Below, piece after piece: positions 8,801 through 17,443 of a DNA stretch of 64,000 bases. Made by a program: the position numbers and the translations under genes. This DNA comes from Sphingobacterium sp. SGG-5. Lineage in GTDB: Bacteria; Bacteroidota; Bacteroidia; Sphingobacteriales; Sphingobacteriaceae. The notes beneath the pieces were generated by a model, which was given only the letters and a program-made list of their open reading frames with translations, was not told the origin of the DNA and searched no databases. The DNA lies in the NCBI RefSeq assembly GCF_011043525.1, contig NZ_JAAKGO010000006.1:186001-250000 (forward strand), written 5' to 3'. Each line of letters starts with the position of its first letter. The stretch's first letter is position 1.

Positions 8801-9409
8801 AATGATGATCTTGTCATTGATAGTGAAGATAAAGTTATCATCGGAAATGCCAATCCAAAGCATATAGGCGGATTTAATCTGTCGGGTCAATATAAGGGTA
8901 TTGATTTTTCGGCATTTTTCAACTGGGTTTACGGCAATGATATCTATAATGCAAATAAGATATTTTTCACCAGCCAGCCTTTCGGTTACAAGTATAGAAA
9001 TATGGTGGGCGAGATGACAATGGATAATCGTTTTACCTACTATAGCCCCGAAACCGGAAATTTAGTGAGCGACCCTACGGCATTAGCTGAAATGAACAAA
9101 GACGCGAAAATGTGGTTTCCCGGTATGAGTACCTTACAGCTCCATTCGTGGGCTATTGAGGACGGGTCTTTCTTACGTTTGAATACCCTCACCATTGGAT
9201 ATTCCTTTCCAGCAAGCGTGTTAAACAGGTTAAAACTGAGTCAGCTGCGGATCTACGCTTCGGGCTACAATTTGTGGACATGGACAAATTACTCGGGGTA
9301 TGATCCCGAAGTGGATGTTATACGACGTACACCTTTAACGCCAGGAGTCGATTGGAGTGCTTATCCGCGCAGTCGTACCTATAATGTTGGTCTAAATGTC
9401 GGATTTTAA
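5855..9409 (+). CDS. SusC/RagA-family TonB-dependent outer-membrane receptor with STN domain
   Basis: The product is about 1184 residues. It has a long N-terminal leader containing the hydrophobic stretch MKLVSFLLFITCVHVSAS, then an STN signalling domain (about 50-120), a carboxypeptidase-regulatory-like domain (about 145-230, ITGKIKDEEGMVLQGVTISA), a TonB plug with VGYGTMHKRDLTGSISSV and the SusC signature LTGRIAGVQITR, and a C-terminal beta-barrel ending in aromatic-rich YNVGLNVGF. It imports oligosaccharides across the outer membrane with the SusD encoded 11 bases downstream. The STN domain is the part known to signal to FecR proteins. I take ATG 5855 as the start; the frame extends upstream to a GTG at 5768, but that region overlaps the leader hairpin and reads as non-coding. 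Confidence 0.95.
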   Translation: MKNYCFSFSWKENIPIFRHAHQLLRIMKLVSFLLFITCVHVSASTKAQNISLSLKNEALSKVFKAIEKQTDFVVVYNDRFVRSSKRVSIKVDNVPLKNALNVLLDPLSLTYHITEDAIVITPSSEKNSEALSGKTKIVKQRAITGKIKDEEGMVLQGVTISAKGTSRTVISDANGNYRLVLPNGADTLVFSNVGYKTIERAIGHQENIDVTLEAIVVELDQIVAVGYGTMHKRDLTGSISSVSGSDLKDIPVTSTAEALTGRIAGVQITRSEGSPDADFKIRIRGGGSLTQDNSPLYIVDGFPVDNINDISPTDIASIDVLKDASSTAIYGARGANGVILITTKIGKAGKGTVTYNNYFGVKNITKTLDVLSPYEYVFWQYEVDEISTQLSTFERYYGDFRDIDLYKQMTPIDWQDRLFGRTGTSGFHNLAFSGGQNGNRYNISLTRNDDEEIMLGSGSNRTNLNVRTTNKVNDWLSIDLNARLSDNHQKGAGTSSNNRLSHAVQYRPIHGLSDYVDPELADPGEFEASVIYNRDPIKQTIDDYRRYKRLSFDFSGAASVQLTRELKYRLEYGNSYRESTNKNFYGLNTTNVNNYGGLPFARIAEVSGNRQRLANVLTYRKRNIHPGGHLTATLGQELVSERSNSIINLSRYFPKYIDAVSALSMMQLGTADPILTAEDPANKLSSFFGRVNYDYLGKYLISGTFRADGSSKFAEGNQWGYFPSVALAWRINEELFMFSTEEWLSDLKLRVSYGQSGNNRITDNAWQKTFSVATGDIFLSGDESTHTPFLAPDGVLSNPKLKWETTETKNIGLDFGFLNQRISGSVEVYKNITRDLLISATIPASTGYSTQWQNIGQTSNKGIEVAVAGDIIRKKDFTLSASFNISFNRNKIDRLGEAKEWEQNSMWYGWIGTGTIAADYLVKEGGQVGQMYGYQTDGMYTFDDFNYDPVAQTYTLKDGVPSNESLLSTSLFWPGALRFKNQNDDLVIDSEDKVIIGNANPKHIGGFNLSGQYKGIDFSAFFNWVYGNDIYNANKIFFTSQPFGYKYRNMVGEMTMDNRFTYYSPETGNLVSDPTALAEMNKDAKMWFPGMSTLQLHSWAIEDGSFLRLNTLTIGYSFPASVLNRLKLSQLRIYASGYNLWTWTNYSGYDPEVDVIRRTPLTPGVDWSAYPRSRTYNVGLNVGF

Positions 9410-9420
9410 ATAAAAGAATA

Positions 9421-11235
9421 ATGAAAAGAAATATAATATTTGCGACGGCCTTTTTGCTTTCCGGTGTACTTTTTTCGTGTAACGACTATTTAAAGACGGA
9501 ATCACCTTCGGTATTTACAGAGACCACATCATTTTCTAACGTAGATTTTGCAGAGAAGGTCCTGAACGGTGCTTATGATAACCTGGCATCGACTTATTTG
9601 TTCGGTTCTTACTTTCTTTGGTACAATTGCGATAGCGATATTGAGTTCGTCATCGCTGCTAATAACGGGGGAACTTTTAATATTGCACACTACGATGCAG
9701 ATGAAGGTATCTCACATCTGAACACTTGGTGGAATCTACTTTATTCCTCCATAGAAAGGGCCAATATTTGTATTGACAACCTACCGTCAAGCCCTATCTG
9801 GGAAGGAGAACATGCAAAAGAGGCTCAACGTATCTATGCGGAAGCTAAAACGATAAGAGCACTCTGTTACTATGAGTTGATTAAACTCTTCGGCGATGTA
9901 CCCTTTAAAATTACGTCCACACAAGCGGAAGATAATTATTACCTGCCCAAAACCGATAGAGATGAGATCTATGAATATTTAATTCAGGACCTGAAGGATG
10001 CGGAGCCGCTGTTGCCGTGGATGCGCGAGACCAATACGACAGAACGTGTAAATAAAGGGTTCCTAAAAGGGCTACGGGCCCGAATGGCACTTTCGTATGC
10101 AGGCTTTTCTTTGCGCAATAAAACCCACGAAACCAAAAGAGGACGCCACTGGGAAGAGTATTACCAAATTGCTAACGACGAATGTCGTGAACTCATTAAT
10201 AGTAAGGAGCATGCATTGAATTCAAGTTTTGAAAGCGTATTTAAAACATTACAGTCTTATTCGCAGGATTTGTCGAGTAAAGAAGTATTGTTTGAAATTG
10301 CCTTGGGGAGATTTATCAGTGGCCGTATTGGATACGATATCGGAATGCTGTTTGGATATACGGTGCCGTCTACCAAATATGGTCGTGGCGTGGGAACTAT
10401 TCGTACCTCGCCCTACTATTTCTATTCTTTTGATACCGAAGATACACGCCGAAATGTGTCGGTAGAACTATATACGTACGGTCAATCCGGATATGCCGAC
10501 GTTCAGCGTATGATAGGCTCGGGTGGTACAGAGTTCCGTCCGACAAAGTGGCGGAAATCTTGGATAACACCTGCAATGGGGGGAGACAACCAGACGGTAC
10601 AGCATACGGGTGTCAACTGGCCTGTGATGCGGTATGCTGATATTCTTTTGATGTATGCCGAAACGGAAAATGAAATCAATAACGGCCCGACCGAAGCGGC
10701 GAAAGATGCACTCAAAGAGGTTCGGAAGCGAGCTTTTCCAGAAGGCTTGTGGCCGAGCAAGGTAGAAGATTACGTCGAAGATGAATCGGCTGATAAAGAG
10801 CGGTTCTTTGATGCGATAGTTGACGAACGTGCCTGGGAATTTGGTGGCGAAATGTTGCGTAAGACAGATTTGGTACGATGGAATTTATTAGGACCAAAAC
10901 TCCGTGAAATGAAAGAGGAAAGTCTTAAGATAGTGAACGACGACACGAAGTATCAAACGCTCGTACCGACCCATATATTCTGGCGTTTGGAAAGTGATGG
11001 CGAGACTATTGATATTCTCAACCCGGATTACAGATTGCCAAGTACGGCGATACCGGGATACGAACGAAATGCTTGGCTGCCTTCTATGTCGGCAAATGCG
11101 AAGCAGGCATTTCAGGAGGCCTTGGATAACGTCGCTCATGGCTATAATGAAGCGAAGAATAACCACCTCTATCCGATTAATGTCAATACGATAACAGCCA
11201 GTAACGGTGTGCTGCAAAATGATCAGATGCCTTAA
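9421..11235 (+). CDS. RagB/SusD-family nutrient-binding outer-membrane lipoprotein
   Basis: This 604-residue protein starts with a lipoprotein signal, MKRNIIFATAFLLSGVLFSC, with the lipidated Cys at 20. It then shows SusD features: an N-terminal TPR-like region (SNVDFAEKVLNGAYDNLAST, AKTIRALCYYELIKLFGDVP) and C-terminal VMRYADILLMYAETENEINN, which is highly typical. SusD caps the SusC barrel at the cell surface and binds the glycan. It follows susC by 11 bases and is clearly in the same operon. At 604 residues it is larger than the second SusD of the window (460), consistent with a different substrate. Confidence 0.95.
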   Translation: MKRNIIFATAFLLSGVLFSCNDYLKTESPSVFTETTSFSNVDFAEKVLNGAYDNLASTYLFGSYFLWYNCDSDIEFVIAANNGGTFNIAHYDADEGISHLNTWWNLLYSSIERANICIDNLPSSPIWEGEHAKEAQRIYAEAKTIRALCYYELIKLFGDVPFKITSTQAEDNYYLPKTDRDEIYEYLIQDLKDAEPLLPWMRETNTTERVNKGFLKGLRARMALSYAGFSLRNKTHETKRGRHWEEYYQIANDECRELINSKEHALNSSFESVFKTLQSYSQDLSSKEVLFEIALGRFISGRIGYDIGMLFGYTVPSTKYGRGVGTIRTSPYYFYSFDTEDTRRNVSVELYTYGQSGYADVQRMIGSGGTEFRPTKWRKSWITPAMGGDNQTVQHTGVNWPVMRYADILLMYAETENEINNGPTEAAKDALKEVRKRAFPEGLWPSKVEDYVEDESADKERFFDAIVDERAWEFGGEMLRKTDLVRWNLLGPKLREMKEESLKIVNDDTKYQTLVPTHIFWRLESDGETIDILNPDYRLPSTAIPGYERNAWLPSMSANAKQAFQEALDNVAHGYNEAKNNHLYPINVNTITASNGVLQNDQMP

Positions 11236-11284
11236 TGTATCATTCGATTAAAAAATATTAAGGTCATGTTTAAAAAATATTGTT

Positions 11285-12514
11285 ATGAGACTTATAAAAA
11301 ATAAATATAGAACTATACTTGTTGTGTTGGGGCTATTCTGCTTAGCAGGCTTAGTTTCTTGTAAAAAGCATAACCTCGAAGATCCAGACAATTCGACCGA
11401 TCGCCTGTTTCGCCCGCCTATGTTTGCAGCTAGTGTGAATGCAAATGAGGTCACGCTTTCTTGGGTGCCGATTGCTGATGCAACGTATCTGTTGGAAATA
11501 AGTAAGGATGAACTTCAGTTTGAAAACGAGGTGCAGCAAATCGAACTGGGAGAGACGGACACGTATGTTTTAGAGGAGTTATGGAGTTCTACACGTTATT
11601 CAGCACGCATTAAAGCAATCAGTAAAGATCCTTCCATTAAAGAGTCGGAGTTTACGGCAATTACTTTCCAAACCGGGGCAGAGAATATATTCTATACACC
11701 CGAGGAGGAAGATATTACGATAAACTCGGTCTTACTGGGTTGGGACAAAAGTAAAGAGGCCGATCGGATTACCGTGGCGGCCACAGGCACAGCGACCCGC
11801 ACCATATCATTATCCGCGACGGATATTGAAAATGGTGAAATTCTCGTGGACGCACTGAATCCCGCAACGACGTATACATTTCGAATCTATAAGGGTGAGA
11901 TGTTGAGAGGCACGCTGACCGTTGAGGTAGGGGCATTGGCATTGGCAGCTCCGGTGTTTATAAACTTCGGAATGAATAATGAGGCATCTGGCTGGAATAA
12001 CTTGACGAATTATACACAACCATTTCCCCACCTAAATGGTACGATTTCGGACATGGTAGATATGGAGGGAAATACGACTGGAGTGAGTTTTGTCTATGCA
12101 ACAGGCTTTGGATCATCCGCAGCACGCTTTACCACTGGACCTACAGCAACAAATATATCCGGCTTTGCGATGCCTGATGTTGTTTCTCAACAAGGCTTTT
12201 ATGGTGTAGATGCTGGCGGAGGGGTAGCTGTATTTCGGTTGGAAGGCTTGAAAAGCGATGTTCAATATGATCTGTGCTTTTTTGCCTCTTACCCTAGTGG
12301 AAGTGGTCGTGAGACGAAGTATACAGTAACCGGATCCAATGAAGTTACTACTTCTATTGATCCTCTGGCTAATACTTCTCAGCTTGCCTGCGCCAATGCA
12401 GTTTATCCGGACACTGAGGGTAATATTATAATTACGCTTACGAAAGGAGATAATAATACTACGTCAAATGGTTTTTATTGTATCAACGCCATGCGATTGA
12501 GCCTATCGAAGTAG
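11285..12514 (+). CDS. Fibronectin type III-containing surface lipoprotein, likely glycan-binding
   Basis: The 409-residue product has a lipobox (LVSC, Cys near 26). It then has two FN3-like modules, about residues 40-125 (ASVNANEVTLSWVPIADATY, with SSTRYSARIKAIS) and 130-215 (INSVLLGWDKSKEADRITVA, with LNPATTYTFRIYKG). The C-terminal domain of about 190 residues starts at VFINFGMNNEASGWNNLT and ends INAMRLSL; it looks like an all-beta, carbohydrate-binding-type fold, but I cannot name its family. Its position right after susD matches the SusE/SusF-like surface glycan-binding proteins of polysaccharide utilisation loci. The function is inferred from position and layout. Confidence 0.8.
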   Translation: MRLIKNKYRTILVVLGLFCLAGLVSCKKHNLEDPDNSTDRLFRPPMFAASVNANEVTLSWVPIADATYLLEISKDELQFENEVQQIELGETDTYVLEELWSSTRYSARIKAISKDPSIKESEFTAITFQTGAENIFYTPEEEDITINSVLLGWDKSKEADRITVAATGTATRTISLSATDIENGEILVDALNPATTYTFRIYKGEMLRGTLTVEVGALALAAPVFINFGMNNEASGWNNLTNYTQPFPHLNGTISDMVDMEGNTTGVSFVYATGFGSSAARFTTGPTATNISGFAMPDVVSQQGFYGVDAGGGVAVFRLEGLKSDVQYDLCFFASYPSGSGRETKYTVTGSNEVTTSIDPLANTSQLACANAVYPDTEGNIIITLTKGDNNTTSNGFYCINAMRLSLSK

Positions 12515-12608
12515 AATAGATAAGATCTCTGTAAATATGGACTTATCGATGGGAAAATATGGGTAAGATGGGAGACGATTCACTAATATATAGACATATC
12601 ATACCTCT

Positions 12609-13967
12609 ATGAAACGATTTCGAACAACGGGAAAAATAGTTTTGGTACTAGCGTGTATGTTATTCGCCTGTTCGGGCGAGTCTGCAAAAAAGGAAATAGA
12701 TGCGCTTGTAGGGTTGAAAGATACAGCGGATTATCCTGTGGTGGAGATTCTGTCGAACGTCAAAAAGCAGAAGATTGTCTCTGTCGGTGGAAATTATCCA
12801 CAGGCCAACTACACAACGGCAGCTTGGGATCTTGTTGGCAAGAACACGATCGAGCAGTTCAAGCCCACCCATGTCCGGGTTGCACTGCCCCTCCAGTTCT
12901 ATGGCGTGAGTTATGAAAGCTATAAAGGGGAAAAGATCCTGGATCAGCCTCGTGTGATTTCGCTGCTGGAGACCATGCGAGATATGAAGGAAGATTATGG
13001 CGTGGTTAATTTTACCGTTTCGGTATGGCGTGTAGCCAATGAGCTTGTCGAAAATCCCGATGATCAAAATAAGCGTCGGATTAAGCACGACAAGTATAAC
13101 GAGGTGATCGATATGATTGAAGCTTTTCTCTTAGCTGCGAAGAACGTCTATGGTGTGGAAACGGATTATTTTTCTTTCAACGAATCGAATGGGGGCTATA
13201 TGACATTGTTCAGTGCGGAGGAATCTATCACGTTCATAAAAATGGCAGGTGAGCGGTTCGAGCATTTGGGGTTGAAAACTATCTTTCTTTGGGGTGATAC
13301 CTCATCCACAAAAACCACAGTTCCGTTTGCCTCTGCCATTGCGGCCGATCCTGATGTGGTGAAGTATCTGGGACCGCTAAGTTTTCACAGTTGGTGGTCC
13401 GAAGAGGAACCCAATTCTATTTTTGAAGAGGTGGCGAACTTAGCCAAGACATATAACCGTCCGGTATGGTGTACCGAGCTCGGCCATGATGCGCTTGCCC
13501 ACCAAACGCCGGGTTATAACCTGAATTGGGATTACGCTTTCCGGTTTGCGAAGATATCCCACCGTGTATTTTGCTATTCCAACACAGAAGTGTCGATGTT
13601 CTGGACCTGGCAAAAAAATTACGAAATCATGTCGGCTGATACATTGACCAAATATCCGATTTATTATTTAACCCGACATCAGACGGATTTTCTAAATGGA
13701 GTACAATTGGTGGAAGCGCAAAGTTCGGATGAGGAAATTCTTGCATTGACGGGTTTTAATGAAGATAATAAACTGATATTGCAATTAATCAACTTGAAAT
13801 CCGAACCTGTGACTATACGAGTACCGGATGTCGCCGGCACCAAGGCATACATGGTAACCTCCACCGAAGGCAATTTATGGGAGGGGATGAATATGGTATT
13901 TGTGCCGGGATCAAATAGCATTTACCTGAAGTTAAAAGCAGAGTCTGTCAATACCGTGGTTTTTTAG
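12609..13967 (+). CDS. Clan GH-A glycoside hydrolase (GH30-like), lipoprotein copy
   Basis: The 452-residue protein has a lipobox (MLFAC, Cys near 21), so it is probably anchored in the outer membrane. The mature part reads as a TIM-barrel hydrolase. FSFNESNGGY near residue 190 supplies the Asn-Glu acid/base pair of clan GH-A, VWCTELGHDA near 290 supplies the nucleophile Glu, and FHSWWSEEEP lies between them. A short beta-sandwich follows, ending SVNTVVF, as in GH30 enzymes. I assign clan GH-A with fair certainty and GH30 only as the closest likeness. The next gene is a close paralogue (about 70% identical by eye) with a cleavable signal peptide instead of a lipobox, suggesting the same bond is cut both at the surface and inside the periplasm. 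Confidence 0.78.
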   Translation: MKRFRTTGKIVLVLACMLFACSGESAKKEIDALVGLKDTADYPVVEILSNVKKQKIVSVGGNYPQANYTTAAWDLVGKNTIEQFKPTHVRVALPLQFYGVSYESYKGEKILDQPRVISLLETMRDMKEDYGVVNFTVSVWRVANELVENPDDQNKRRIKHDKYNEVIDMIEAFLLAAKNVYGVETDYFSFNESNGGYMTLFSAEESITFIKMAGERFEHLGLKTIFLWGDTSSTKTTVPFASAIAADPDVVKYLGPLSFHSWWSEEEPNSIFEEVANLAKTYNRPVWCTELGHDALAHQTPGYNLNWDYAFRFAKISHRVFCYSNTEVSMFWTWQKNYEIMSADTLTKYPIYYLTRHQTDFLNGVQLVEAQSSDEEILALTGFNEDNKLILQLINLKSEPVTIRVPDVAGTKAYMVTSTEGNLWEGMNMVFVPGSNSIYLKLKAESVNTVVF

Positions 13968-14009
13968 TTTACATGCAAGTACTATACATATAAGATTAAG
14001 ATAAGATTT

Positions 14010-15335
14010 ATGAAGCGATTTTTAAGAAAAGTAACGATGACGCTTGTATTAGGATGCATTTTGTCTGTCGGATTTGGGCAGTCTCGATCAAAAGACAACG
14101 ATGCAACCCGATCACGTGCAGTGGTAAAAGTTCTCCCAGAAAGTAAGAAGCAGAAAATAATTTCAATTGGCGGGAATTACTGCCAAGCCAATTATAAAGG
14201 CGATGCATGGGACTTGGTGGGAGAAGCCACATTGGAGGAATTTAAACCGACACATGTACGCGTCGCGCTCCCTTTACAGTTTTGGTTAGATTATAAAGTT
14301 TATAAGGGCAAACGGATCCTCAAACAACCCGCCGTAATCTCCCTGCTACGGGCCATGAAAAGAATGAAAGAAAAGTATGGAGTGGTTAGTTTTACATTGT
14401 CCGTGTGGAGAGTGCCTAACGAACTGGTTGAAAATCCGGAGGCTTATAACAAACGACGTATAAAACCAGAATATTATGGTGAAGTCATTGATATGATCGA
14501 AGCTTTTTTGGTTGAAGCCAAAGAACGGTACGATGTCGAAGTGGACTATTTCTCGTTCAACGAATCGAATGGGGGATACATGACTCTTTTTACGCCGGAG
14601 GAGACGATTGAATTCTTTAAGCTGGCCGGACCAAGATTTGAGCAGGCCGGACTGAAGACTGTCTTCTTGTGGGGTGACACGTCGTCAACAAAACCCACAG
14701 TCGCCTTTGCTTCTAAAATCGCTGCTGATCCCAGTATCGTGAAATACCTCGGACCGCTAAGCTTTCACAGCTGGTGGTCTGAGAATCTCCCAGATTCAGA
14801 ATTTGAACGTATCGCCGCACTAGCAAAAAAATGGGGGAGACCCGTATGGTGTACGGAATTGGGACATAATGCCGTAGCTCATAAAACGAAGGATTACAAT
14901 AAAAACTGGGATTATGCATTTCGCTTTGCGAAGATATCCCATCGGGTTTTTAAGTATTCCGGGACAGAAGTCTCCATGTTCTGGACTTGGCAAAATAATT
15001 ACGAGATCATGTCCGCTGACACGTTGACCAAGTACCCCGTCTATTATATTACAAGACACCAAACTGATTTCTGGAATAATGTACAGGTAATCGATGCACA
15101 AAGTTCGGATAAGGATATTCTTTCTTTAGCCGGATTTAATGCAGATCATAAAATGATTTTACAATTGGTCAATTTGAAGAACGAACCTGTCGTCGTAAAG
15201 TTGGAAAATATCCCTACGATGACACCTCGGGTCGTAACGTCGACTGAACATAAATTGTGGAGCGAAAAAAAGGCAAACCTTAATGCAGGCACGCTCACAT
15301 TGGATGCACAATCGGTCAATACACTAGTTTTTTGA
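14010..15335 (+). CDS. Clan GH-A glycoside hydrolase (GH30-like), periplasmic copy
   Basis: This 441-residue protein is the tandem paralogue of the preceding gene, 42 bases downstream. The catalytic motifs are conserved: FSFNESNGGYMTLF near residue 185 and VWCTELGHNA near 282, with LSFHSWWSENLPDSEF between them and the C-terminal SVNTLVF strand. The N-terminus, MTLVLGCILSVGFGQS, has no cysteine at the cleavage site and looks like an ordinary type I signal peptide, so this copy should be soluble in the periplasm. It is followed 15 bases later by the SDR gene, so hydrolysis and intracellular catabolism are in one transcription unit. The exact substrate is not visible from sequence. Confidence 0.78.
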   Translation: MKRFLRKVTMTLVLGCILSVGFGQSRSKDNDATRSRAVVKVLPESKKQKIISIGGNYCQANYKGDAWDLVGEATLEEFKPTHVRVALPLQFWLDYKVYKGKRILKQPAVISLLRAMKRMKEKYGVVSFTLSVWRVPNELVENPEAYNKRRIKPEYYGEVIDMIEAFLVEAKERYDVEVDYFSFNESNGGYMTLFTPEETIEFFKLAGPRFEQAGLKTVFLWGDTSSTKPTVAFASKIAADPSIVKYLGPLSFHSWWSENLPDSEFERIAALAKKWGRPVWCTELGHNAVAHKTKDYNKNWDYAFRFAKISHRVFKYSGTEVSMFWTWQNNYEIMSADTLTKYPVYYITRHQTDFWNNVQVIDAQSSDKDILSLAGFNADHKMILQLVNLKNEPVVVKLENIPTMTPRVVTSTEHKLWSEKKANLNAGTLTLDAQSVNTLVF

Positions 15336-15350
15336 TCATAACAAATACGA

Positions 15351-16106
15351 ATGCTTCGAGAAAAGAATAGACAGATCGCATTGATTACAGGTGCTGGACA
15401 AGGTATTGGTCGTGCGTTGGCCTTAAGTTTGGCTGCAAAAGGTTTTGTCGTTTTCGTGAACGATGTGAATGCCGATAGGGCAAACCAAGTCGTTGACGAG
15501 ATCCTTAAGGCTGGAGGAACAGCCTATGTGAAATGTGCCGATGTTTCTAATGAGGGGGTCGTGCGCACGATGATTAATGGGATTATAGCCGAATTTGGGC
15601 CCATCGATATATTGATAAACAATGCACGGACAGAACCTCCGCGGCCAGAAAAATTTTCGCTTGGCGAGTGGTGGGACCGCATCTTTGCGGTGAATTTAAA
15701 AGGGGCTTATTTATGTTCTTTGGCTTGTTTTGATGCAATGGAGCAACAGGGCTATGGCCGTATTATTAATATTTCATCCATACAAGCCTACGCAGGGAAA
15801 GCAGAAGAGGATTGGATCGCGTACAGTAGTGCTAAATCAGGCATGTTGGGGTTGAGTCGTTCGTTTGCAAAACGTGGAATGACATCGGGTATTACGACCA
15901 ACATTGTTGCACCGGATTATATCGAGACCGAGGTCATGGAAAGACGATGGGGCAAGGAAAAAATGGCACAGTACGCCAATTCTGTGCCTGTTGGCAGAGG
16001 AGGTAAGCCGGACGATGTGGTAAAAGCAGTCTTATTTCTTATCGATTCGGATTTTATTACTGGGGAAACAATTTTTGTCAATGGCGGCCGATTTGTGCTG
16101 TCTTGA
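15351..16106 (+). CDS. SDR-family NAD(P)-dependent oxidoreductase
   Basis: This 251-residue cytoplasmic short-chain dehydrogenase has the nucleotide-binding glycines in TGAGQGIGRA (about 15-24), the NNA motif (INNARTEP), the catalytic Ser in NISSIQAY, and the YSSAKSG active-site Tyr/Lys near residue 160. It ends with FITGETIFVNGG, the usual FabG-like tail. In this setting, beside a lactonase, a sugar-acid dehydratase and a KDG-type aldolase, it could oxidise the aldose to its lactone or a keto-sugar acid intermediate. The family is certain; the substrate is inferred from neighbours only. Confidence 0.9.
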   Translation: MLREKNRQIALITGAGQGIGRALALSLAAKGFVVFVNDVNADRANQVVDEILKAGGTAYVKCADVSNEGVVRTMINGIIAEFGPIDILINNARTEPPRPEKFSLGEWWDRIFAVNLKGAYLCSLACFDAMEQQGYGRIINISSIQAYAGKAEEDWIAYSSAKSGMLGLSRSFAKRGMTSGITTNIVAPDYIETEVMERRWGKEKMAQYANSVPVGRGGKPDDVVKAVLFLIDSDFITGETIFVNGGRFVLS

Positions 16107-16160
16107 TAAACCTTAAGAAACTTTAAATAGATGAAACCATCATGATTTTAAACCACACAC

Positions 16161-16236
16161 GGGAGTGAATAAACTGAGCTTGCGAGCTTACTCCCCTTAT
16201 GTAAACGCTGGTGAAAAATCTGATAGCTTCATCACC
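16161..16236 (+). repeat. Inverted repeats in the 152-base gap before the dehydratase gene
   Basis: Two imperfect hairpins lie between the SDR stop and the dehydratase start. GGGAGTG (16161-16167) pairs with TACTCCC (ending near 16195) and encloses a smaller AGCT-TGCG-AGCT stem. Downstream, GGTGA and TCACC bracket about 17 bases. This is the only sizeable gap inside an otherwise tightly packed gene run. The repeats may be a processing or regulatory site. No U-run follows, so a terminator is not well supported. Confidence 0.4.
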
Positions 16237-16258
16237 GATAAAAAACAAATTTAAATAG

Positions 16259-17443
16259 ATGAAAATTACAAACATAAAAACTTGGCTGTGTGATGCATAT
16301 CGGACGAATTTCGCTTTTGTCAAAATTGAGACAGATAGTGGGATAGTCGGATATGGTGAGTCTTCCATAGGGCAGTTCGAACATGCTATCCTCGGCATGT
16401 TCAAGGATCTTGAACGTAAAATCATTGGGTTAGACCCGAGAGATGTCGACAAAATTTTGCATGATTTGAATCGAGACTCGTTCTGGCGCGGTGGGCCTGT
16501 GTTAAGTAGCGCTTTGTCGGGGATAGATATGGCCTTATGGGATATTAAAGGAAAACTGTGGGGTGAACCTATATGGCAACTTTTAGGTGGAAAAATGCGA
16601 GACAAGGTGTCCTGTTATGCAAATGCCTGGTTTGTGGGAGCTAAGACGCCTGAGGAGTTCGCAGCAAAAGCAAAAGTTGCTATGCAGGGGGGATGGAAAG
16701 CTTTAAAATGGGATCCCTTTGGCAGTTGTTACCGAGATATCAGTACAAGTGAGTTGGACAGATCATTGGCTTGTGTTGCAGCTGTACGAGAAGCCGTTGG
16801 CAAAGGTGTGGATTTGATGATCGAGTGCCATGGCCGGTTTAATCTGGAAAGTGCTACGCGTATTGCACATGGATTAGAGGAATTTGATGTGATGTGGATG
16901 GAGGAGCCCTTGTTTCCTGAGCTCCAATACACGATGCCCGACCTGCGGCGTAAAATAAATGTTCCGCTAGCGACGGGTGAACGTATTTATAATAAATATC
17001 AGGCAATGGATTTTATCAAGCAGGGTTATGCCGATTTCATACAGCCGGATGCGAGCAAGGTCGGAATTGTCGATATGCGGGCGATTGCCAGTATGGCTGA
17101 AGCTAGTGGCATAGGATTTTGTCCGCACAATCCGATGGGACCTTTGACGAATGCCGTAACGCTTCATATTGCAGCGTCTACACCTAACTTTTTCCTATTG
17201 GAAACAATGATCAATGACGTGCCATGGCGGACGGAGCTGAGTGATGAACAGATTTTTGTAGAAGAGGGCGAGATGCTTGTGCCAAATAAACCCGGGATTG
17301 GTATTACGCTGCGGGAAGAAGGATTAGAAAAGCACCCTTACAAATCCCATTCCTTACGTCACTACCGGGGAGATCTGACGGCGATAAGGCCTGAAGGCGC
17401 TAAAGAATGGTTTACACGTAATAGCAATACGTATGGAAAGTAA
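16259..17443 (+). CDS. Enolase-superfamily sugar-acid dehydratase (mandelate racemase/galactonate dehydratase type)
   Basis: The 394-residue enzyme has the MR-type capping domain followed by a barrel. Visible functional residues are Lys and Asp of KWDPFG near 149, metal ligands in IECHGRF near 188, MEEPLFPE near 215 and ATGERI near 240, and the His of FCPHNPMGP near 289, a pattern seen in D-galactonate-type dehydratases. It would remove water from an aldonate to give a 2-keto-3-deoxy-aldonate, the substrate for the aldolase encoded two genes later. Its last 11 bases overlap the start of the symporter gene, implying coupled translation. The exact aldonate is unknown. Confidence 0.88.
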   Translation: MKITNIKTWLCDAYRTNFAFVKIETDSGIVGYGESSIGQFEHAILGMFKDLERKIIGLDPRDVDKILHDLNRDSFWRGGPVLSSALSGIDMALWDIKGKLWGEPIWQLLGGKMRDKVSCYANAWFVGAKTPEEFAAKAKVAMQGGWKALKWDPFGSCYRDISTSELDRSLACVAAVREAVGKGVDLMIECHGRFNLESATRIAHGLEEFDVMWMEEPLFPELQYTMPDLRRKINVPLATGERIYNKYQAMDFIKQGYADFIQPDASKVGIVDMRAIASMAEASGIGFCPHNPMGPLTNAVTLHIAASTPNFFLLETMINDVPWRTELSDEQIFVEEGEMLVPNKPGIGITLREEGLEKHPYKSHSLRHYRGDLTAIRPEGAKEWFTRNSNTYGK

